NCBI GenBank assembly: GCA_022496185.1
Contig: WTXG01000255.1
Location: 1 to 50,948, forward strand
DNA from: Multifurca ochricompacta
Taxonomy: Eukaryota; Basidiomycota; Agaricomycetes; Russulales; Russulaceae
Length of the DNA: 50,948 nt
Direction of reading: 5' to 3'
In this document: positions 1 to 11,442 of the stretch, piece after piece
How the letters are laid out: every line of letters begins with the position of its first letter
Numbering within the stretch: the stretch's first letter is position 1
Position numbers and translations under genes: made by a program
Notes under the pieces: generated by a model
Told to the model about the DNA's origin: nothing
The model's input: the letters and a program-made list of their open reading frames with translations, nothing else
Databases searched by the model: none

Positions 1-992
1 GAAAATTTTGTACAAGGAGCAGCTGAAGGGTAGACGGGAGCGTGGGTACAAGTGCCAAGAGGTGTCGCAGGAGATGATGTATGCGGTCATAGACTGTACG
101 TCGAGTGAGAGGTGCGGAGGACTCGGGAAGACCCGTTTCGAGGGCCTGCAGACCGATTCTTTAAAGTCGTAGTAGTTCGTCAAGTGTGATTCAGAAACGA
201 AGAAAATAAAATAAAAGATAAAAAAAAGGAGTTATTGTTGTTAGAACGTACGGTATGTGAAACCTTGGGTGATGTGGCGAGTACGAGAGAAAGATACTCT
301 GGTCGTGCGCTAACGAGAACCTGATGAAGGAGATGTACGTCTTGACGAAATTCGAATCCAGAGTCATCCACGGCATCGCACGATAGCTTCTATGAGTGTG
401 ATGTGCGTGCGATCAAGGCGGGAGACGACGTGCATGAAAGCGTGTAGCCACAGACGAAGCTGCGGTATCGGTGAGGGAGCGTCGAAAGCCATTTTCTTGA
501 TGTTGAATTGATCCACAGCATATCATAAGATTCATTATTCCCCTATTATTTTTTTTCGGCCAAATCAGCTTACCAGAAAACTTTTAATTATCTTTTTTTT
601 TTCGAAGAAAAGAAAAACGCACAAAGGTCTTTTGTTGTAGAGCGTTATTCACAAACGCGAGGTACATACCCTTCGAAACGTTCATCCTGCTTAATTCTGG
701 AGTTTGTAGCGATGGGACGTGGGGAGGAGGAACCATCATCGAGCAAGTAGGCGAAGACAACAGGATGAGATCGATCTTCGAGACCTTAATCGGCGGTGAG
801 CGTGCTACCTTCAGGACTGGTGGGCGTGATGGACAATCGTCGTTTAAGATTACTACTACTAGAAGCAGCAGAAGCAGAAGCAGCAGCAGTAACAGCAGCA
901 AAGTCAAAGTTGTCGTCGTTCAAGGATGGAAGAGGTGACTTTTGGTTGTGGTGGCGGTGCGGCAACGATGGTGAGTTCATCTTCATCATCAT
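1..992 (-). CDS. RRN3: RRN3 (TIF-IA), 5' half, runs off the left edge
   Basis: RRN3 bridges RNA polymerase I to the rDNA promoter factors in the nucleolus. On the minus strand from ATG at 992 I read a low-complexity Ala/Ser start. After a frame change come MYLAFVNNALQQ, VDQFNIKK, an exon with QLRLWLHAFMHVVSRLDR, LVSARPEYLSLVL, and at 1-165 an exon with RRTVYDRIHHLL and LVPTLPSTLQLLLVQNF. These match the RRN3 family order as I know it. The frame is broken at least four times by single-base changes: before MYLAF, at the PWM motif, before LVSARP, and before the intron near 250. The exon at the edge ends in QNF, just before the segment that begins the RRN3 piece at 50948. A divergent promoter is shared with NDUFB9. 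Exon boundaries around 490-640 are unresolved. Confidence 0.82.
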
Positions 993-1242
993 CTGTTGTT
1001 GTCTAGAATTAAGATTAAGGAGACAGGACCGAACTTTGGAGGGCGTTGATTAAATTGTGATAATCTCGAATGTGGATCCATTGTCGTTTTGACTGGACCT
1101 GGGTTGGGAGGAGAGGGGGGAAATTGGGCTTACGTCATATAAATAACCGAGCCAGCCAGCAACCCACCAACGTCCCGGGAGCCGCGCCGGAAGGGAAAGG
1201 AGTACAACCAACTCAATCTCATCGACGACGACGACGACGACG
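993..1242. promoter_or_regulatory. Divergent promoter between RRN3 and NDUFB9
   Basis: 250 bp separate the two predicted start codons, which point away from each other. I see no convincing TATA box. The stretch contains a (GAC)n run just before the NDUFB9 ATG (about 1224-1241), which is 5' leader. That this is a shared promoter is inferred from gene orientation only. Confidence 0.45.
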
Positions 1243-1917
1243 ATGTCCTCCGCCCTCTCACCTTTCTCTGCCGCACACAGACGTTACGTCAAATCTCTCT
1301 ACAAACGCATGCTCGAAAACGAGCGTAACTGGGTAGTCCGCTACGATCTCTGGCGTGCTCGCGCCTGCGTCGTCCGCGCCGAGTTTGAGCGCAATCGGTA
1401 CTCTCTTCCCCTCTTCCCTTCCCTTCCCATTCCCCTTCTCATTCCCATTCTCTCTCACGCTTTTTTTTTTTTTTTTTGATTTGGGACCAGAAACGTTCAC
1501 GATCCACGTGCACTCGCAACGATATTAGAAAAGGCAGAAGAAGAATTAGCTTGTAAACGTCACCCGGATCCTTACGTCCGTACGTTAAAAAAAAATTCTT
1601 GCCTTACCCCCCTCCCCATCCTCATCTCCTCCCGTAATAGATTCTAATCTCCCTGGTGGTACAAAGTGGTGCGTGGCGGGGCTGCTCACTCCCTTTTTTC
1701 CCAACGCCTCATTATTTATTGCTTTTTAAAAAACATTTTTCAGGGAACGCAACGCACCCGTACGTACCCATCACCGTCTTTCTAATATGATGACGATGAA
1801 CCCCAGACCCTCCAGCCTCCCCTTGGCCCCATTTTCGACCACGAAGCTCACCATTAAGAGAGAAAACACCTTTTTTCTTTCTAATTATATTACCCTCCCA
1901 TATCCGAGAAATTAGAA
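1243..1917 (+). CDS. NDUFB9: Complex I LYR subunit NDUFB9 (B22)
   Basis: This is an accessory subunit of mitochondrial NADH:ubiquinone oxidoreductase in the membrane arm. The LYR-type start is clear: after ATG 1243 come SLYKRMLENERNW, then ARACVVRAEFERNR. Exon 2 (from about 1491) continues NVHDPRALATILEKAEEEL then HPDPYV. Exon 3 gives LPGGTKW, and exon 4 (after the AG at about 1742) gives ERNAP. That series is the usual NDUFB9 core, and all intron phases join without frameshift. The last 40 or so codons (to about 1917) are Ser/Thr/Pro-rich, unlike the family, so the true end may lie in another exon. Introns are 60-90 bp and T-rich. Family assignment is strong; the 3' end is weak. Confidence 0.85.
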
Positions 1918-2167
1918 ACTACATGTGTTTTATATCTCCCTTTCCCACGCGTGTTCTCTTTTTTTTCTCAAATTTCAGCAAACGCAAAAACAGAATCGAG
2001 AGAGAGAGACGAAGAGACGAAGAGCCGACTGACGAATTACAGGGGTAAAAAAAAACACATGTAAAAAGCCATTGCCAAGTCAAGCTCCAAAAAGAAAAAG
2101 AAAGCAAAGCAAAGAAGTAAAGTAAAGAAAAAAAAACGCGATGACGATGTGTGTATACGTACGTACG

Positions 2168-2352
2168 TGCACGCTGTAAAATACATAGTTGACGACGCTT
2201 TGACGTCCACTGCACATGTAGTCTCCGGGGCACTACAAGATGAGATTGACCCGGAACACGCGGAAGACCGACTTCCAGCAACGACATGGCCTTTAGGCGA
2301 CCTCCTAGCTGCACGACATGATCTACTCCACTCTCGTATCTTTAACAGCTAG
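2168..2352 (+). pseudogene. 3' tail of a second ureF copy
   Basis: This carries the last ~60 codons of the urease accessory protein UreF, up to the stop at 2350-2352 (ends HSRIFNS). It matches the full gene at 32865-33049 with only two or three changes near its start. Homology begins abruptly at TGCACGCTG (2168); upstream is unrelated A-rich DNA after NDUFB9. No promoter or N-terminal part is present, so this is a fragment, not a gene. Its missing upstream neighbour in the ureF sequence is found at 26942. Confidence 0.9.
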
Positions 2353-3550
2353 TAACGTAGCACATCATAATGGGATCGAGGGCTACTGTATTGATCACAA
2401 TCAGAATCAGCAAATTCAATTCATGACTACACAGTCGTAAGAGCCTCTCGTCGTACCCTTTAGCAACTCAGCTTGGTCTGCAATGTTACAACTAATCACT
2501 GTAATGTTCCGATCAACCAATGTCCAATCAGAATATCGCGCCGCGTACGTTGGCTTCAGTGCTCAACGTTGCATAGCATTCCCAAGCAAAGTATCTTGAG
2601 TACCTCTGACGTGACGCGAGAGTGTCCGAAAGGTTTGGAAAGCAATTAAGACGAGGTTCCCTTGTGCTTTTCTCTAGATACTTAAGTCATGAAGGCCAAG
2701 GCCATGCACAAACCAATGGCGACCACACAGAGATAAAGCCCGGTCGCTGGCGCCTTTTTTTGCCTCTCAGAAAGTACGCTCGATGACCTGTCCTATTACG
2801 GTACTACTGGTCGCTCTATACCTTTTGTTTCCCGCCAGCCAAAATGTTCAGAGGCGCCCGAGAACGGAACGTAGAGGGTGTGGATATTACTTTCACTCGA
2901 GGCCGTACCTGTTGCTATGTGCCCACACCACAGGTTTACCCTTCAACTCCATTGAGCGTCGTCACGTCAGGAATCGGGAAATAAGACAAGGACAAGGGAA
3001 AGCATCACCTGTTTTTGTATCTTTATTATTTTGAAGGGCACCGTCAGTTCCTCGAGGCCCAGATAAGTGACAGAAAGTCACCCTCCTAAAGGTAGCCGTG
3101 AGATCTGCATTACAAGGATAGGGTTTTTTATGTTCCGTTCGGTCGATAGAAGATAGCTCAAAGAAAGTTAGTTGTACTAGAATTGCAACTGTGTTTTTAA
3201 ATCTGGGTCTGCCTGTCTTATTTTGATGGTGAGACGTAGCCGAGATCATGTAGACGCAAGCTGGAGAGACTTGTGTAATGAATATTTGATTGAGTGCCTT
3301 GCGCCACATGGTAAGGCACTGCGCAGATGCTGAGTTGCCTCACAAACATGCTTGATATAGGGCAAATCCTCATCTATTATTCTAAGAGAGTCCCCCGAAC
3401 GGAACTTGAGGGCATTTGATCGTGTCCACTTGCGTTATCGTAACAGTTCGAGTGGATCGGCGACAACTTCCAGCCGTGACTGATTGAAGGTGGATGGCAA
3501 TGAGTCAGCAAGTGGAAACAAAGTATCTGACTCACTTTCTCCCAACCACC
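2353..3550. other. Intergenic DNA inside the repeat arm
   Basis: No conserved gene is visible. The stretch is shared with 31621-32864. Close to the CRN start the left arm lacks about 38 bases that the right arm has (right 31645-31682). Confidence 0.5.
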
Positions 3551-5819
3551 ATGGCCCCAATGCTCACCCTGTTTTGTCTCGTTATCGATAACCAAAAAGT
3601 TCCTATTGGGAACGCCTTCAAGATTCAAATCCGATCGGATCGCGATACCTCAGACCTGCGAAAAGTCATCAAGGACGAGATGGCTCCCAGATTGAACCAC
3701 CTGGCGGCAAGTGAGCTCAATATTTTGAAGCTATCGACGGACCCGCCATCAATACTGCAAGCAAGAATATCTTCGATGAGATCAAGGCCATCGATTTTTC
3801 CAGCACGAACGTTCAGGGCCTTCCTTCCGCCGAGGAGCTCTTTCAACACTGGGAAATAGCCCAGATAGGCGCCACCTGCATATTATCGTGCAAGTTCCAT
3901 GTAAGTTTCGATCATTATCGGATTGCCACACATATTTGACAATAATCCAGCGGTCAATACACCCGAGAGTATCGATATCGATCTAGTTCGTGGACGGCCG
4001 ACCGTCTGTATTGTACCTTATGGAAGAAGCCACTCGAATCAATATGGCACCGTAGTGTCCCTGACCCGAAAAAGACATATAAGTATTACCCCAAGACCAA
4101 CTGTCCAAATTGGGAGTAAAACATCTCGGCTATAATGAGAAGGCACTTCTGTTTCGCGATGAGTACGCCTTGCTCTAATGATATAGAAGAATGGTCGAAA
4201 ACGCGTCGGGAACATGATAATGGCGGGGTCGTTATCATTGGCCATCCAGGACTCGGTACGTGGTTGTCACTAATGATGAGCATGTCATCTTAGAGATGAA
4301 CGCAGGAAAAACATGCTTCCTACTCTATCTTCTGTTCCACCGTCTAAGCAAGGGCCTGCCTACGGCTTTTCAAATCCTCCCGACAGTTTCGTCCTGTTCA
4401 CGACTCTGGTGCCGAAGTTTTGCCCACAGGTTTGGTGAACTTCCAGATGAACGTGGGCTCTTGCCGATTGCAGTGCGAAGAATCCCCTTCCTTGCAACAG
4501 CTTCTTAGATGCTTGTGGCGAGAGATGCTTTCATCGTGCAACAAGCTCTCCGGATGAGAAGCAGTACAAGACATGGAAAAGGAGTATAACGCTTATGCTA
4601 TGTGATGGACTGTTTCCCTCTGACTGAATAGTCGCGCTCGGGTGGGTTCAGTTGATGATTCCAGGCATTTTTCTGCCACTAAGCATTTTTCACAGCATGA
4701 TACATGGTTTCAATGACCAACTCATCAAGGATCACTGCGAAAAATGGGGACCTTCTGCACGCATCATGATGATCTTCTGAAGAACCTGGCTGATTCTAAC
4801 ATACGCGATGTGTAAAAGAGGCTGCCCGCCACTTTATTCATCATTTGGCGTTCATACCTACAACATTAACCCATCGCCGCTCTCTCATACACTTTTTACA
4901 ATTCATCCTAAAGGTCTCACCTCCGAGTACAGACCAATTGCAATTATGCGAATTGAAACAAGTTACCTGAATCGTTTTTATCGAGCGATTGCTGCACAGG
5001 ACTGCTGCAGCAGAGCGAATTTTACTTCGGGTCAGCCATCACCATCGTTCAAGCTCGGCGGGTTATATGTTCGATATGGCAGTCCTTTCGTGGCTCTGCG
5101 CCAATTCGGAATCAAAGGAATTGGCTTGCACTCCCGCGCGATCAGGTTCGCCACAACTGACTATCCCAGTGTGCCAGGGTTGGTGTATGTTATCTTACAA
5201 GGATCAACACACTCTCAAGTATCTAAGTGACTGCAAGAGACCATTCTGTGTAATTCCCATTCCAGTGTCGAAAGCACTTCCCGCTGTCGATGCCATGATC
5301 TTCACGGATGATCATATAATTACAATCCAGGTGACGATCGCTCCTGAGTATAGTGTGAAGTCAAAGGGCCTTCTTCAAATTGCCGATAGTCTTGCAAAGG
5401 GGTTTCGACAATCTCGAAAGTGGTGCCATGTGTTCGTCACAGATAGGGCGGAGAATGCAGAAAGTTTGCTGAGAAAATGGACGAAAAAGGATGTGAAAAT
5501 CAAGGACTATGATATTTTCATTTCTATATATTCAGCTGTTCTTGATGGTAAGGATTTTTGTCGGATCAAGGATGAAGAAGAGTGGAAAGAGTCGAGGGTA
5601 TGTGGCAGTCGGCTATATGTGGTGATTGAGACTGATTGAAGAAAATGATCAGGTGATGAAGGACATTGAAATATTTGAGGAGGACGAAACAGCTGAAGTA
5701 GTCGAGGAAGCTGAAAACTCGGAGGTACGGAATGGATTTTGTAATGATATAATTGATCTGCTGATCACTTCCAGTTTAGATGGACGAAGATTGAGCTGAG
5801 CTGGGCACTGATCAGATAG
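3551..5819 (+). pseudogene. Crinkler (CRN)-type gene, decayed copy
   Basis: This is the paralogue of the CRN gene at 29309-31620. From ATG 3551 the ubiquitin-like CRN header is read (LTLFCLVIDNQKVP). The frame is then lost at about 3747, where one C of a run is missing. Further single-base losses follow near 3991, 4040, 4050, 4185, 4195, 4380, 4400, 4420, 4450, 4525 and 4790 relative to the right copy. The P-loop region (GHPGLG, intron, GKTC) is still recognisable at 4240-4320. The nuclease-like C-terminal part (5230-5600, with AVDAMIF and ITIQVTIAP) is open. At about 5143 this copy keeps a G that the right copy has lost. Either a true pseudogene or a poorly polished stretch. Confidence 0.8.
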
Positions 5820-6291
5820 TGGGCATTTAGGTATTGTCATTGTTGTGTGGTGTAGGTTAGCAGTGATGTCTTTTGTAGCCAATAGCATAGAAAGAGGCAA
5901 TAAAAACAGGAATACGGGCGAGTCGTCCCCTGGTGGAACCAAGAGTGTAAAGAACCCATCACATGACGATACTCACACACCGTTTCCAGTCAGAGCGCTC
6001 GCTCAATTGATTTGTTTTAGAAAACAAAACAAAATAAAATTAGAATAATTCAGTTCAAATAGAGCGCGATAGGAAGGACACAATAATCAATCTCTACTCC
6101 CTATGGTGACACGTTTTGCGTGAATGGCGGCAAGGTTAGTGTCTTCAAAGAGCGAGACGAGATAAGCCTCGGCCGCCTCTTAGAGAGCCATAATGACGGA
6201 CGATTGGAAGCACAAGTCAGTCTGGCAGAATGTTAAGCTCTTCAAATCTTTTTTGATATTTTCACTAGAAGGAAACTGCCAGGCATTTTGT

Positions 6292-7131
6292 TGTAGGAAT
6301 AGTGGGCCTTCTTCATTGAGTCGTTGGCGATCTCTGCTCAGTTGTTGATACTCATGAACTGCTTAAAAACCATGAGGAAATATGTGAGGAGAGGGATCAG
6401 TCGCCCTTGAATTGGTAAAGTAGGCGATCTCAAACCAGAGGCCATACTCTTCTTCTACAGGGATTCCGATTTTTCTGATGTCTCGACCCTCCTAATAAGC
6501 CAGTTCGGCATCATACTGTGTGGGCTTTCGACTGTTGCCACACCTGCGCGATTTCCCCTCCCTCCTGCGTACTGCGTCCTATAAGCCCCGCTCAAATAAC
6601 TGGAGTGGGAGCTCAAAACGTGGATGACAACCAGGATACCCTTTCAAGGCGACGGGGTGGAACAGTAATAGGCACGAGTCGCCGTCGTTGAGAAGTGGCT
6701 TATACTGGGATAAGTAACACCGCAGGATGAATTTATTGGTAACAATAGATGGGACAAGTTGCTCAGTTGACCCAAAGGGGTTTTTTTAATTCCAAGGAAC
6801 GTATGGTGGCGCATGAGATGAAAACGAAGTATTCTAGATGAAAGTGCGTGAAATGTATGTAGCAAGGCTGGCGCAATCAAACTAAGGTCAGAGTCTATGG
6901 CTATGGTAAATAAATCAGTACGTAGTATATATAGTTGTCCACGTAAGTCCCACCGGCAACACCCAGCTCAACAGCCAACGACATCAGCACGCACAACTCG
7001 CTCGACTTCTTGAGCCTTGAACCTTGACTCCGAATCTGAACCCAAACCTGTTTTCGCGATAGTAGCCCTCTTCAGCTCTTCATCAACGGCCTTCCCAATT
7101 TTACTTAGTACGCACCATACCTTTACTCTAA
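6292..7131. other. Intergenic, no gene recognised
   Basis: The stretch starts at the inner edge of the repeat arm. I find no conserved protein on either strand. A TATATATAG motif lies at 6926-6934, about 200 bp before the DUF6535 ATG. Confidence 0.4.
6926..6934 (+). promoter_or_regulatory. TATA-like element before the DUF6535 gene
   Basis: TATATATAG lies 198 bp upstream of the ATG at 7132, in an otherwise GC-balanced stretch. Position and sequence suit a fungal TATA box; this is inference from sequence alone. Confidence 0.4.
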
Positions 7132-9300
7132 ATGTCTCAGGCCCCACACCAGGTTATCGATGCCCCATATGTGTTCGAAGGCATTGGCACATGTATGTCC
7201 CTCACTTTACTTTATCCTCATCATTTTACCCAATTATATAGATGACCACCGTTATCCACCTCAATCAGGACAAATAAAGGAAGAGTCCAACTTTGCCGAT
7301 AGCTCAGGGCCATCTTCAATATGTATCTAGAATTGGCAGAGAAAGAGGATGAGAGGATATCCGAGAGTTGGAAAGCAGATGCCGACGGAATTCTAGTCTT
7401 CGTGAGTTCTCTGCTAATCTCCATGTCTCTTCCAATTAGAATTTCAACACAAACCTCGTAGACTGGTCTATTTTCTGCTGCAGTTGCAGCGCTGATTGCA
7501 ATATCGATCAGCCACTGCAGTCAAACCCGCAAGATACCTCTGCGTTCTACTACAGAATATCTATCAACTCCTCGCAGACCGCAAATATCCATATCTCAAC
7601 CATCCATTCCTGTCACACTGGCCACGCCACCCGCGTTCGCCCCACCTAAATACGCCGTCTGGGTGAATTCGCTATGGTTCTTGAGCTTAGCTATCAGTCT
7701 TACCTGTGCTCTATTGGCAACGCTGCTGAAGCAGTGGGCGCGTCGATATCTCAAGGTGACTCGAACACGGTACAGTCCACACAAACGAGCTCGTATTCGG
7801 GAATTCTTTTCTGAGACTGTGGAGAAATTGCATCTGCCTTGGGCGGTTGAAGCGTTGCCTGCACTCCTACATCTTTCCCTTTTCCTTTTCTTCGCCGGTC
7901 TTCTCATATTTCTATTTAATATCAATCACACGGTATTCAATGTGGTTGTTTGGTGGGTCGGGTTTTGCGGGCCATCTATGGGTGGATCACGTTGATGCCA
8001 ATCTTGCGGCCTGATAGTCCCTACTATTCTCCACTTTCTTCATTGATCTGGTTGCTTCACTCCAGCATACAACTTACATTCGGCCTCACACTCACTCTCT
8101 TTTGCTTCGTGACACATTCCGAGGACATGGCTCGCCGCAGTGCAGAGTTCTTTAGGTATCATTATCGCCGGATCTCAGATGGGATAGCGAAGACCGCGGA
8201 GAATACTGCTCTCAGTTTGTCATCAGAGATCGATGGTCGTGCCTTGATATGGACAATCGATTCTTTAGACGAAGATCACGAATTGGAGCGATTCTTCAAA
8301 GGCATTCTTGGTTTTCTCAAGTCAACCGTTGTCGAGAATCCACAGAACGCTTTAAAGATCCCAGGTAGCGAGAGGATGTCTGAAGCTTTAATTAGACTGG
8401 TGGGCCGTACATGGTCATCAAATCTGATTGATGAGTCAGTCAAACAACGACGGATGGGGATTTCGAAGAGGTAATGGCCTCGCCATCCTTTCCTATCAGC
8501 AGGGATGCATTTTATTTGCTATTGGTCACCCACATGACGGGTACTTCAGCTCGGTTGATTTCGCACACCTTCTGATGAAGGTGACGAATAATAAACCAAA
8601 GGCTGCTCGGTATTCTCGATGGGCAATCTCGAAGATTATAGCAAGATGTCAAGAACGCGATGATCGCTGGTTTGAACTCACTACTAGTCAATTGGGTATC
8701 TCGAGATCCTTAGTGAGAATTACCTCGCACATGGTGATAGTCTGCATCTTGCGAATTTGATCCAGGTTACTCGGGACATATTTGATTTTTATCTCGAGGA
8801 ACGTCGTCTTGACGTGCTGACGGATCTAAGTGTTAGAGCGGTTTCCCGATTTAACATACGAAATACACTTCCTGAACTGCAACACGAGTTTTGTGATTTG
8901 TGGAATCAAATCCATCGAAGCGGTCCTAATTTTATAAAATCTTGTTCAATATTCGTCGTCTCTACATCGCTTTACATGAAGGCACCAGTGCAGCTCCGAC
9001 GGCATTTTCTGCTAACACTGGAGATGATCACATTTCTCTATACGGATTATCATCGTATCCCCGATGCAACATTCCAGGACATCGTCCAGATTCGACTTCT
9101 CATCCTCACTAAATGGTCGTCGGTAAAAAAAAGGAGGGGGGAGGTCACTCGCTTCCTCCCTTCTCATCACCATCCTTCCTTCAAGCCGACCCGATGTACC
9201 GTCCCCGACGATCTGCCCACAATACCACATCGCTTTTACTCGGACCAACACATATCATTTCACCCATTTAGATTTGGCGTTCGCGGGGTGTGATGTCAAT
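7132..9300 (+). pseudogene. DUF6535 membrane protein, frameshifted
   Basis: This is a basidiomycete-specific family of unknown function. Exon 1 begins MSQAPHQVIDAPYVFEG at 7132, followed by an intron to about 7241. The DUF6535 core is unmistakable: LELAEKEDERISESWKAD, TGLFSAAVAALI after an intron at about 7402-7460, WFLSLAISLTCALLATLL, QWARRYLKVTRTRYSPHKRA, LPWAVEALPALLHLSLFL, then ITLMPILRPDSPYYSPLS. Several hydrophobic segments follow one another. The C-terminal half has GRALIWTIDSLDEDHELERF, MSEALIRLVGRTWSSNL, FELTTSQLGIS, LPELQHEFCDLWNQI and NTGDDHISLYGLSSYPRCN. To read these the frame must change at least six times: near 7320, twice in 7490-7600, and near 7975, 8535, 8710 and 8945. The C-terminal limit is approximate. 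Non-functional unless the breaks are sequencing errors. Confidence 0.88.
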
Positions 9301-9941
9301 ATCTTACCTACTGCCGATATGATACATACCTCATTCCATTCCATTTCGGCGTGCCCTCCCGACTCCTCGACTTTATTTCCTGGCGGTGGCCGTCGCTTCG
9401 CTACAAGCCGAAGAATGAAATATCAATCCTACCTTGCATTTGGCTTGTTATACCGTCTTCATCTCTCCCAGTTTCTCTTTCCAATGCACACGCGTTCGTA
9501 CATCCACCGAGCCCTTCTCAGACACGATCTGTTTATTTACCTTTAGGGCCAATTTCTCCTTCCTCTAACTCAGCTACTTGGTGCCACTCCTCCCCTCCCC
9601 CTTTCTCCTCTCCTTGTAAAATCGTTTGTACTTGCGCCTTGTTTGTCTTCCCCTTTTTTCTGTGCTGGCACGCAAGCTATTATGCGTCTGCATACCTGCC
9701 TATTCTTTTTTCGTTTTCTTTTACTTTCGGTTTATTATTTTCGGACAGAATTAACCCCGTTCACTTGAATGTAGACACAAATGATCATTGAATCGCATAA
9801 GTGGTATGTATCTGTGTGTATGTGTGCCCCCTGGCCTCCCCAATGAGCAGAATTACAAAAGTGAGAGCGAACAATACACGCGGCAAAGAATGGGGAGGCA
9901 TACAGATAAAGAAAATCCTTGCCACAGGAGAAAACCCCGCC
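9301..9941. other. Intergenic between converging genes
   Basis: T/C-rich DNA between the DUF6535 remnant (+) and the end of TLS1 (-). No gene seen; probably 3' flanks of both. Confidence 0.4.
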
Positions 9942-10357
9942 TCACTTGCGCATGCGCTTCTTGAACCGTTCCATAACCATCTCATCTGTCGCCATCCGCG
10001 GACCGCGCGAACGATCGCCCTCCTCGTGCGCCGGAGGAAGGCCAAGTGCTTCTCGTCTAGCATCACGAATGATATCTGCGTCAGACTTGGCACGCAATGT
10101 CGGGCGGTAGACTGCACGGAAAAAACCGAAGTCATTTTTTTTTTAGAAAAAAAAAGGAATATGCGGGGAGGTTTAAGGTAAGGATGAAACGTACAGCGTG
10201 TAGCGGCTAGATGAGCCTCGTCGTCAGGCTGTTTACGATCTCGTGAGCGGCCATGCGAGAGCAAGAGTTTAGCCTTTTCCGTTTCTTCTATATTTCGCAG
10301 TCGCGTGCTTTATAGTTTCGAGTCAAGAATGGCGCGGAATGGACCAGCAACCGAAGA

Positions 10358-10389
<32 letters not shown>

Positions 10390-11281
10390 AGGGTCAGATG
10401 GGAGTAATATAGAGTGAGTGAGAAGAAGATGGACGCACTCCATGCCAAGGTCGACCTCAGGTATGGCAGTGAGCATCGAAAGAGAGTTGGTGACGCTACC
10501 CTCTTCGCCGGGTTTGCGCTCGACTTTATATCGTGGATCGAGGTTGCTGAACAGGTCGTCATTTTTTGCGCCTGGACCCGTCGTGGCGGCGCTAGTGCCC
10601 GTGGCTGTGCTCGAGACGGTTGATTCCTGCACGGGCGCACTGCGGAGTTTCATATTTTCTTCAATGTAAGCCATCCTACGTGGGGGAAAGGTTTCTATTC
10701 AAAAGTGGAAGGAAAAAGAAAAGAAGAGACCATACATGTGCTTATCCACGTCAAGCGCATTCGTCTGTTGTGTAAAGTTGTTCGCACGCACGGCACGACG
10801 CATCTTGGCCGCATTGTCTTCTGGATCACTGTGACAGCCCGTAAGTTTACACAACAAACACACAAAACCGGGGGAAAAAAAGGCGCGCACTCAGAGTCAG
10901 AGTCCTCAGACATTTGCGCACCCGGTTGCAAACCTCCCGCAGGTTCGTTCTCGCCGCCGTCCTCGGACTTGCGTCGGCGCTTCTTCTTTATGTCTCCCTT
11001 GATCAACGTGGATGAATCAATGCCCTGTCGTGCGCGGCGGAACTTGCGAAGCTCAAGCAGTTCGGAGACACTGTAGCACTCGGGTACACGTTAGAAGATA
11101 TGGATTTGGAAACAAAGGATAAAGAATTCGAATCCAGAGATGGATGCAAGACATACGGAAGTTCGGCTTCATCTTCGTTATTCGCTACGTTTTTCTGCTG
11201 CTTATCTACGGGTACGGAGTCTGAAGGATCTGGTGAGGGAAAGCGAACACGAGGCTGTGGTCTTGTGCGTTTTTTAATCAT
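9942..11281 (-). CDS. TLS1: TLS1/C9orf78-like spliceosome-associated protein
   Basis: Homologue of human C9orf78 (HCA59) and fission yeast Tls1, which act with the spliceosome. ATG at 11279-11281 gives MIKKRTRPQPRVRFPS. A later exon reads VSELLELRKFRRARQGID, the expected N-terminal helix. Next are YIEENMKLR and LTAIPEVDLGM (the IPEVDLG motif is the family hallmark). An intron from about 10432 joins in phase to RLRNIEETEKAKLL, and after another intron RPTLRAKSDADIIRDARRE follows. The protein ends MERFKKRMRK, like the family's basic C-terminus, stop at 9942-9944. A dinucleotide (GA)n run at 10361-10383 sits in an intron. No frameshift is needed. An open stretch upstream to 11308 begins with TTG and was not used. 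Confidence 0.87.
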
Positions 11282-11392
11282 TGTCAGCAGAGCAAAAGTT
11301 GAGGTCAAAAGTCGAAGTCGAAGTCAAGTAAGTCCAAACAAACCAGTGGCTAGCCTCGGATATCCCGGGCCGACAAGACAAGACTGATCTCT

Positions 11393-11400
11393 CACGTGAC
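11393..11400. promoter_or_regulatory. E-box CACGTGAC upstream of TLS1
   Basis: CACGTGAC lies 112 bp upstream of the TLS1 ATG. The same ten bases (CTCACGTGAC) occur 85-94 bp upstream of RRS1 at 16281. bHLH/Cbf1-type factors bind such cores; the role here is inferred. Confidence 0.35.
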
Positions 11401-11442
11401 ATACATAGTCTGGGGTATGCCTAAGTTCGTGCTCGAAAGTGA

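Larger units (their letters stand above)
2168..6291. repeat. Left arm of a ~4.1 kb inverted repeat
   Basis: The sequence from 2168 to 6291 is the reverse complement of 28846-33049 with scattered differences. It carries, in order, the ureF 3' tail, about 1.2 kb of intergenic DNA, a CRN gene and about 470 bp beyond it. The outer edge lies inside ureF coding sequence. The inner edge is at GCATTTTGT (to 6291). Differences are mostly single-base losses in this arm within about 3.5-5 kb. The flanks 5230-6060 and 2200-2900 are close to identical to the right arm. Confidence 0.92.

Noticed and set aside
2149..2167. ATG-like start for the ureF tail as a small gene
   Set aside because: The upstream bases are unrelated to ureF and no promoter or homologue supports a stand-alone product.
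11279..11308. Longer TLS1 open frame starting at 11308
   Set aside because: It begins with TTG; the first ATG is at 11281 and suits the family start.
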